Below, one piece after another: positions 59,982-64,000 of a DNA stretch of 64,000 nt. The position numbers and the translations under genes are program-made. Position 1 is the first letter of the stretch; every line of letters starts with the position of its first letter. The notes under the pieces are model-generated. The model had not been told where the DNA came from. It was given only the letters and a program-made list of their open reading frames with translations, and searched no databases. Source of the stretch: Polytrichum commune (Eukaryota; Streptophyta; Polytrichopsida; Polytrichales; Polytrichaceae); the NCBI GenBank assembly GCA_950295325.1, contig OX485806.1, positions 24,306,001 through 24,370,000 of the forward strand. The letters run 5' to 3'.

Positions 59982-60712
59982 ATCCACCTCAATGCCCTCT
60001 TTGCCTACAACATGTCCTACATAGTGGAATTCATCCTTTCCAAAATGATATTTAGATATTTTTGCATAAAATTGATTCTCCCAAAGAATTTGAAGTACTT
60101 GTGTCAAGTGTCTAACATGCTCCTCTTCATTCTTCAAAAAATTAAGATGTCATCCAGATATACCAAAACAATTTTCTTGATGAACTTGTGAAAAAATCGA
60201 TTCATCACTCCCTGGAAAGTTGCTAGAGCATTGGTTAATCCAAAACTTAATACCTTGAATTGATAATGTCCAAACGGTGTTCGAAACGCCGTCTTTCGTA
60301 CATCCTCCTCAGATATTCTAATCTACTGATAGCCTTGTGTCAAATCAAGAGATGAAAATATAGTAGAGCCTGCTAATTGGTCAAAGAAATTATCAATGCG
60401 AGGCGACAAATAACCATTCTTTACCGTTAGTTTGTTGAGTGCACGATAATTCACCACCATACGCAATGCTCCATCATTTTTCTTGACAAACAAGATGGGA
60501 GACCCATAGGGCGATGAACTAGGCTCAATCCATCCCTTTTCCAAATACTCCTTGATATGCTTCTTGGCCTCTTGCAGCTCTAAAGGATTCAATTTATAGA
60601 TCGGCCTAAATGGCGGCTTGCCATCCGGCTCCAAAGGAATAGTATGGGCCATTTTTTGCTCTGGAGGTAACCCTATAGGTGTAGGTTGCAAAACATCAGC
60701 ATATTCTTCCAT
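59982..60712 (-). pseudogene. Reverse transcriptase of the dead Gypsy element
   Basis: Motifs in order are FRPIYKLNPLELQEAKKHI, WIEPSSSPYGSPILFVKKND, LRMVVNYRALN and SSLDLTQGYQ, then a TAG where the usual second Gln of GYHQIRI stands, then RISEED, FGLTNALATFQ, VYLDDILIF (catalytic YLDD), another stop, and KISKYHFGKDEFHYVGHVV. It is clearly inactive. Confidence 0.88.
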
Positions 60713-60882
60713 GACTGTGGCACTGTGTCCTGTACCTCATCTCCAATTGCAGTCAACTGAACTAAGAACGAAGTTGCTCCCTTCCGAATTGATCTTTTGA
60801 ATTGCATGGCAGTGAGTCTATGAGAATTTGGACTCTGACCTTGCATTGGGTTCACATGCATTGTCATTTTACGATGGCCCTT

Positions 60883-61263
60883 TTAAAACATACAACATTT
60901 AGATTCAAAATCCAGACGTGCCTTGTATTGTACTAGCCAATCATTACCCAATATCAAATCAACACCATCATTTAACTTGGTCACAAGACAATTGATTTGA
61001 CTATGATATTGTTGTATCTTACCATGGACTTTAATGTGCCTATCTGTAGGGACTACATCTCCATTGCCTAGTACTAATGTGTTATTGCCATTTTTCACTC
61101 TTAACCCAAAGGTGTTAGCAAAAATAGAACTCACAAAGCAATGTGAAGTTGCACTATCCATTAGTACAGATGCATCATGATGAGCTACTTGTCCAGAAAA
61201 ACTCATCATCAGTTGAGAAAAAAAAATGAGTTGATTCAAAACATGTGGTTTGGCTTCATCCAC
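60883..61263 (-). pseudogene. Retropepsin region of the dead Gypsy element
   Basis: VLMDSATSHCFVSSIFA is the aspartic protease active-site region. The usual DSGASH reads DSATSH, so the Gly is lost. DLILGNDWLVQYKARLDF follows, as in plant Gypsy proteases. Confidence 0.8.
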
Positions 61264-61699
61264 ATAAACTTGTTATAGTTTTGACTATGATTCAAATTGA
61301 TGAAACAACTTAAATCTAGGCAACGTTCTTTTAAGACATTTTTCTCTATGTTTTTCAACAATAAAACAAGCATTAGTATCATAGGGCGCTCCCTGTTTAC
61401 CGTGCACATATGACTTTAAGAAACTTTACAAATCTTTCACTGATGGAATAATTAATGAAAAAACTTCATGTATTTTGGACTTCTCATCAAACACATCACT
61501 AAGTGGAAGTAACGGAGTTGGCAAGATGATGTCTTTATTTAAAATATCACACACGATTACATCAAATTGTTTATTGACTTTGTCTTGGATCACTTCCAGT
61601 TCACTACTAGACAAATCAAGCATACCCTCCGAAACTTGATCAAGTCCTGAAACTAGCCCACTGCCTAAGTGTCGGACTTGTGAAAAGACTTCTTGCTTT

Positions 61700-62636
61700 T
61701 TTTAGCAGTTTGCTACTCTACACCCTTTTTATTATCAGGAAAATCCCAAGCCAGATGTCCCTCCTTATGACAGATGAAACAACGGCCGTCTTTTTTGTGG
61801 GTGCTCTTAACTGAGGATTCCTCCCCCTTTGGCTTACGATCTTTTTGTAGAAAGAGGAATTACGAGCCTTAGAGTAGCGTGACTCCTTGTCCCTTACCGG
61901 CCGTGAATTGCCATTATCTTTGGCAACTGTTGCCTCTGAAAGAGATTTTACATCATCCCATCCCTTTGTAGCTTGGGTATAAATGGCGTCGATGGTTACA
62001 ACATAGTTGATCAAACGTTTAATGTCATCCCATGGACCGCCATCACCTCGTGGATCCACTAGGACTTTATTTTGAACATCCTCTTTGAGTCCAGATAGAA
62101 ATCGTTCAACCTTATCGCCCTTGGAAATAGGTGATTTCGTAATCTAGGAACACAGATGTTGAAAGTCGTTAACATACTCTTCCGATGTTTTAGAGTACGG
62201 AGCTTGTTTCGGGCAACCATTTCTTGGTTAACACTTTCATAAGCACTGATAAGCGCGTCCTGGAAATTTTCCCATAATAACGGATCTTTCTCATCCGTAC
62301 GAAGCTTCATTGCCAACACGTCCCAATGTTGAGCGACATTAGTTCTAAATAAGTGGAAGCAATGAGCACCCACTCCATTTTAGGTACCTTGCATGCAGTT
62401 AAGTACTTATGCATCTGGGATATCCAGGCAAGGATGGTGACTTTGGATTTGTCCCTGAATTTCTTCGGCTTTGCGGAGGCCGCAGTGGAGCATACTTTGT
62501 CTACTTCCTGATACGTTTGTAAAACGTTCAGCTTACAGTCATGAGTGTCTACTCGACCGTCCGTCTGTGTATACATTAAAAGCAAATTGTCACACTCCGC
62601 CTCAATCCTTTGAAATTGGTCATGATCGTCAATCAA
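61700..62636 (-). pseudogene. Gag region of the dead Gypsy element
   Basis: Three overlapping frames carry gag pieces: KSKVTILAWISQMHKYLTA, HWDVLAMKLRTDEKDP, FQDALISAYESVNQE and LRTLKHRKSM. A zinc knuckle, CFICHKEGHLAWDF, lies near 61760; its last Cys has become Phe. At least two frameshifts separate the pieces. The stretch 61264-61699 holds a decayed linker. Confidence 0.8.
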
Positions 62637-63490
62637 CTATCCTGCACAATACTCCCAAATTTTCCGGCTACCAGATTTCCCATTGCTTCATCCGTGTCTA
62701 CTGGAGTAATTACAAAAGGACTGCCTTCATTGGATGGACCAGACATATCCATATCCATGGCCATTGGACAAAACAGTCACAAATACCCAAAAAACTTGAC
62801 GTATACCTGCCAAATTTTACTCAACTTTGAATGTAATTGTAAAGAAAACCAAGAGGCAACACTTGAGATTACAAAAAACGCTTCAAAAACACTTGCTAGG
62901 AGCAAAAATTTGTGGTAACCGGTTCATCAAGTTATTAGAAAAGATTGTAGAATTTTTACATTAGAAATGACGGGTTCAGCACGTCACCAGTCGTGCAGTG
63001 ACCGGTTCAGCAAAAGTGCCACGTCAACACTGCCAACTCATTAAATTTTAAAATGCTCCCCTCCTTGAAACAACCAAGTTGGACAAGCATCACGCAAGCA
63101 AAAAATTTGACAGTCTGGAGGTATACTTGAGGATTAAAAGGAAATTTAAATTTCAGATTACCCCCCCCCCTCTTCACACGATAAAACTCAAAAATAAATC
63201 TTGAGTGCTTAACAAATGCACGATGAGGTACAACTCGCTGAAAACGGATTTTTGACCCCTCCCCCCCTCTCGCGATAAAACTTTTTGAAAAATAATAATA
63301 ATAAATCATTTAAAACAAATAAGGAATGCTTAATAAACGCGCGACGAGGTTCTCGTTGAAAACAAATTTCTGACCCCTCCCCCCCCCCCCCCCCTCACGC
63401 GATAAAAGCTAAAACACAAATCCTCTTTCAGAAAACAGGATTACGCAGCGGAAAACATAACACCCAAAAAAAACAAGGTTGAAGAGATTA
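62637..63490. other. Leader of the dead Gypsy element with C-rich tracts
   Basis: This untranslated region between the primer site and gag has no supported gene. Two related blocks, each with a poly-C run followed by a GCGATAAAA-type string (63160-63300 and 63370-63420), look like a local duplication. Confidence 0.5.
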
Positions 63491-63504
63491 TGCTCTAATA
63501 CCAA
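63491..63504 (-). other. Primer binding site of the dead Gypsy element
   Basis: On the minus strand TTGGTATTAGAGCA follows the LTR end TGTTACA. This is the initiator tRNA-Met primer site (TGGTATCAGAGC) with one mismatch. Confidence 0.8.
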
Positions 63505-64000
63505 TGTAACATATCTCAGAAATAATGAGATTCAAGAGGAATGTTCCACCCAATCTTAGAGCTTATATTCTTGCTCCTACTATGAGTTGAGGCTCCCTTC
63601 AACTAGTAGTGCAAGATATACCACTAGCTCTCCCTCCATGCCTTTAGGAAAACTCTACGTACAGTTAACTCATGATCATTACTTACGAGGTGATAACCTA
63701 GTGTAACACCATAGTCTCAACTAGTAGTAACTCCCTATACCTTGTAGAACTATTAGAGCACCTAGGGTGGAGCCTCTAGTCTTCTAGCAAAGGAGTTTAG
63801 TTGAACTAGAGGTTGTAAATAATTAATGAATAATAAGTAAATACACATTACATACGCTAATGCCTCAAATAATACCCCTTCTTACATTCATGTTAAGTTT
63901 GTACATGGTATAGAGAGTCCAACCGCTGGGTGTCGTAGTACCATGGTATTTTTAATGTTTTATTTTATTATTTCAAGATGTGTGTTATGAACTCGTTATC
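63505..64000 (-). repeat. 5' LTR of the dead Gypsy element (partial)
   Basis: On the minus strand the LTR ends ...ATGTTACA at 63505, directly before the primer site. It extends past the window edge. No second copy is recognised to the left of the integrase. Confidence 0.65.

Larger units (their letters stand above)
55560..64000 (-). mobile_element. Degenerate Ty3/Gypsy retrotransposon, minus strand, running off the window
   Basis: From right to left: LTR (63505 onward), primer site, gag, protease, RT, RNase H, integrase. All domains carry several stops and frameshifts, so the element is dead. Motif types (IILPTPLLPLSDVF region, YLDD, SIDFIFGLAP, HGVPKVILSDRDARF) are chromovirus-like, but the C-terminal end with any chromodomain is missing. 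A 2777-bp LTR insertion splits RT from RNase H. The far end of the 5' LTR lies outside the window. Confidence 0.85.

Noticed and set aside
1-64000. tRNA, rRNA or snRNA genes
   Set aside because: No complete cloverleaf, rRNA core or snRNA signature was seen. The only tRNA-like feature is the A-box match in the dispersed motif, with no clear B-box.

Overview
The window is nuclear DNA of a land plant. It has spliced genes with GT-AG introns, an interstitial TTTAGGG-type telomere motif, plant-type Ty3/Gypsy elements, and fragments of plant housekeeping genes (COG6, an NFU-type scaffold protein, a TMEM254-like protein). Several gene families here look like the mobile-element families that are common in seed-free plants, so a fern (less likely a lycophyte or moss) is my best guess. 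That is an inference, not a proof.

Layout. 1-3.4 kb: AT-rich, no gene seen. 3.4-5.1 kb (-): the last two coding exons of COG6. 6.4-17.8 kb: a segment with related sequence in opposite orientation at its two ends. It holds a two-exon gene (7172-12327, +) with a helix-turn-helix-like N-terminus and a DDE-transposase-like C-terminus, and a gene (16322-17574, +) that looks like a zinc-finger plus TET/JBP-type 2-oxoglutarate/Fe(II) dioxygenase. 17.8-29.2 kb: an 11.4-kb young Ty3/Gypsy retrotransposon with 5-bp target duplications and near-identical LTRs. 30.2-33.5 kb (-): an unknown protein with a RING-like Cys/His cluster. 34.0-37.1 kb (-): a two-exon DUF7869-type, transposase-like gene. 37.3-38.2 kb: a 16-copy array of palindromes upstream of that gene. 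43.2-51.2 kb (+): a gene running from a ParB-like domain through a DNA-methyltransferase-like motif to an FCP1/NIF-type HAD phosphatase domain, with the same palindrome family in its introns and in one exon. 52.0-54.9 kb: an NFU fragment, then a TMEM254-like exon with a MITE inserted in its stop codon. 55.6-64 kb (-): a dead Gypsy element, itself split by a 2.8-kb LTR insertion.

Three copies of one 973-996 bp solo LTR (TGTCGC...GCGACA) sit at 8978, 22297 and 46092, each with a perfect 5-bp duplication. They interrupt an intron of the transposase-like gene, the Ty3 gag-pol frame, and exon 2 of the ParB/methylase gene. In the two coding cases the reading frame is continuous across the insertion once it is discounted.

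Two leads stand out. First, DNA-modification genes (a TET/JBP-like oxygenase, and a ParB plus methylase-like protein) lie beside transposase-like genes. Second, a palindrome family TTTGGGTCG-NN-CGACCCAAA, whose arms are constant while the central two bases vary (AC, GT, AT, CT, GG), is confined to 37-51.6 kb and concentrated upstream of genes and inside introns. Many of these genes carry in-frame UAG/UAA codons or one-base frame breaks, so most copies here are probably decaying.
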